Below are positions 24,592-24,737 of a stretch of DNA of 24,737 nt, piece by piece. Both the position numbers and the translations under genes were made by a program. Location: positions 1 through 24,737 of the forward strand of contig CAKQRB010000002.1 of assembly GCA_934271195.1 (NCBI GenBank), given 5' to 3'. Position 1 is the stretch's first letter. Every line of letters begins with the position of its first letter. The notes under the pieces are model-generated. The model ran no database searches. It saw nothing but the letters and a program-made list of their open reading frames with translations, and had not been told where the DNA came from. Source of the stretch: an uncultured Alphaproteobacteria bacterium (lineage in GTDB: Bacteria > Pseudomonadota > Alphaproteobacteria > RF32 > CAG-239).

Positions 24592-24620
24592 TTGAATATT
24601 ATTCTCCATTTGAATATATA
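24592..24620 (+). promoter_or_regulatory. Candidate sigma-70 promoter of the truncated last gene
   Basis: TTGAAT (24592-24597), a 17-nt spacer and TATATA (24615-24620). The predicted leader is about 70 nt long and contains an inverted repeat. Confidence 0.5.
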
Positions 24621-24662
24621 AGGAATTTAATTTGACCGTTTCCGGCGGAAAATAAATTTCCT
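24621..24662 (+). promoter_or_regulatory. Structured leader upstream of the last gene
   Basis: An outer pair AGGAATTTA (24621-24629) with TAAATTTCCT (24653-24662, one extra T) encloses an inner stem TTTCC/GGAAA (24639-24643 and 24647-24651). It has no T-run, so it is not a standard terminator. A 5'-UTR structure or a protein-binding site is possible. Confidence 0.35.
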
Positions 24663-24695
24663 GTTATGTATTAATTTTATAAACGGAGAAGAAAA

Positions 24696-24737
24696 ATGTT
24701 TGATAACAGCAATTCTGATAACGGGCAACGTCGGCTG
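24696..24737 (+). CDS. Start of a gene truncated by the window edge
   Basis: The ATG at 24696 is preceded by CGGAGAAG at good spacing and by a candidate promoter and leader. Only 14 codons are visible (MFDNSNSDNGQRRL), too few to assign a product. It is divergent from dnaK. Confidence 0.55.
   Translation, partial: MFDNSNSDNGQRRL

Overview
The window looks like chromosomal DNA from an AT-leaning Gram-negative bacterium, most probably an uncultured, possibly host-associated alphaproteobacterium. The support is: an upstream site of dnaK that fits the alphaproteobacterial sigma-32 heat-shock consensus (CTTG, 18-nt spacer, CCTATAT); a small XRE regulator of the alphaproteobacterial type carrying the ITFQQLQKYE segment; a DUF4381-BatA-BatB/C-BatD operon; and several lipoproteins with clear lipoboxes. 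Most genes have Shine-Dalgarno sequences and several transcription units end in textbook hairpin-plus-U-tract terminators. The taxon is an inference from these traits; no rRNA gene is present.

Layout. 1-250: the 3' end of an IS200/IS605-type transposase gene and the hairpin-rich right end of that element, which stops almost exactly at the stop codon of the next gene. 249-5.6 kb: a Lon-related (LonB/YcbZ-like) ATP-dependent protease on the minus strand, a divergent membrane-anchored TPR protein, and anmK (anhydromuropeptide recycling) on the minus strand. 5.6-8.1 kb: tyrS, a perfect terminator, then two small unrecognised genes without good ribosome binding sites, closed by a 16-bp perfect palindrome and a second strong terminator. 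8.1-13.1 kb: a tightly overlapping operon for an envelope-associated Bat complex (DUF4381 protein, BatA, a BatB/BatC fusion with a Gln-rich linker, BatD). The moxR ATPase and DUF58 genes that usually head such operons are not beside it.

13.1-16.1 kb: a 290-bp AT-rich intergenic region, an XRE regulator, an MsbA-like ABC half-transporter and a DUF1294 membrane protein. 16.3-20.4 kb: a lipoprotein plus a second secreted protein of unknown role, a dtd (D-aminoacyl-tRNA deacylase) two-gene unit, and a lipoprotein with an alpha/beta-hydrolase serine motif. 20.4-24.7 kb: a small gene apparently broken by a frameshift, a second ABC half-transporter, dnaK with its heat-shock promoter and terminator (no dnaJ follows), and the first 14 codons of a divergent gene.

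Much of the window concerns the cell envelope and protein quality control: lipid or drug export by ABC proteins, cell-wall recycling, the Bat complex, secreted lipoproteins, and Lon-like protease plus DnaK. I see no CRISPR array, tRNA, rRNA, prophage or clear defence system. The least explained parts are the orphan pair at 6973-8033, the secreted pair at 16285-17817, the lipoprotein hydrolase at 19126 and the frameshifted small gene at 20431.
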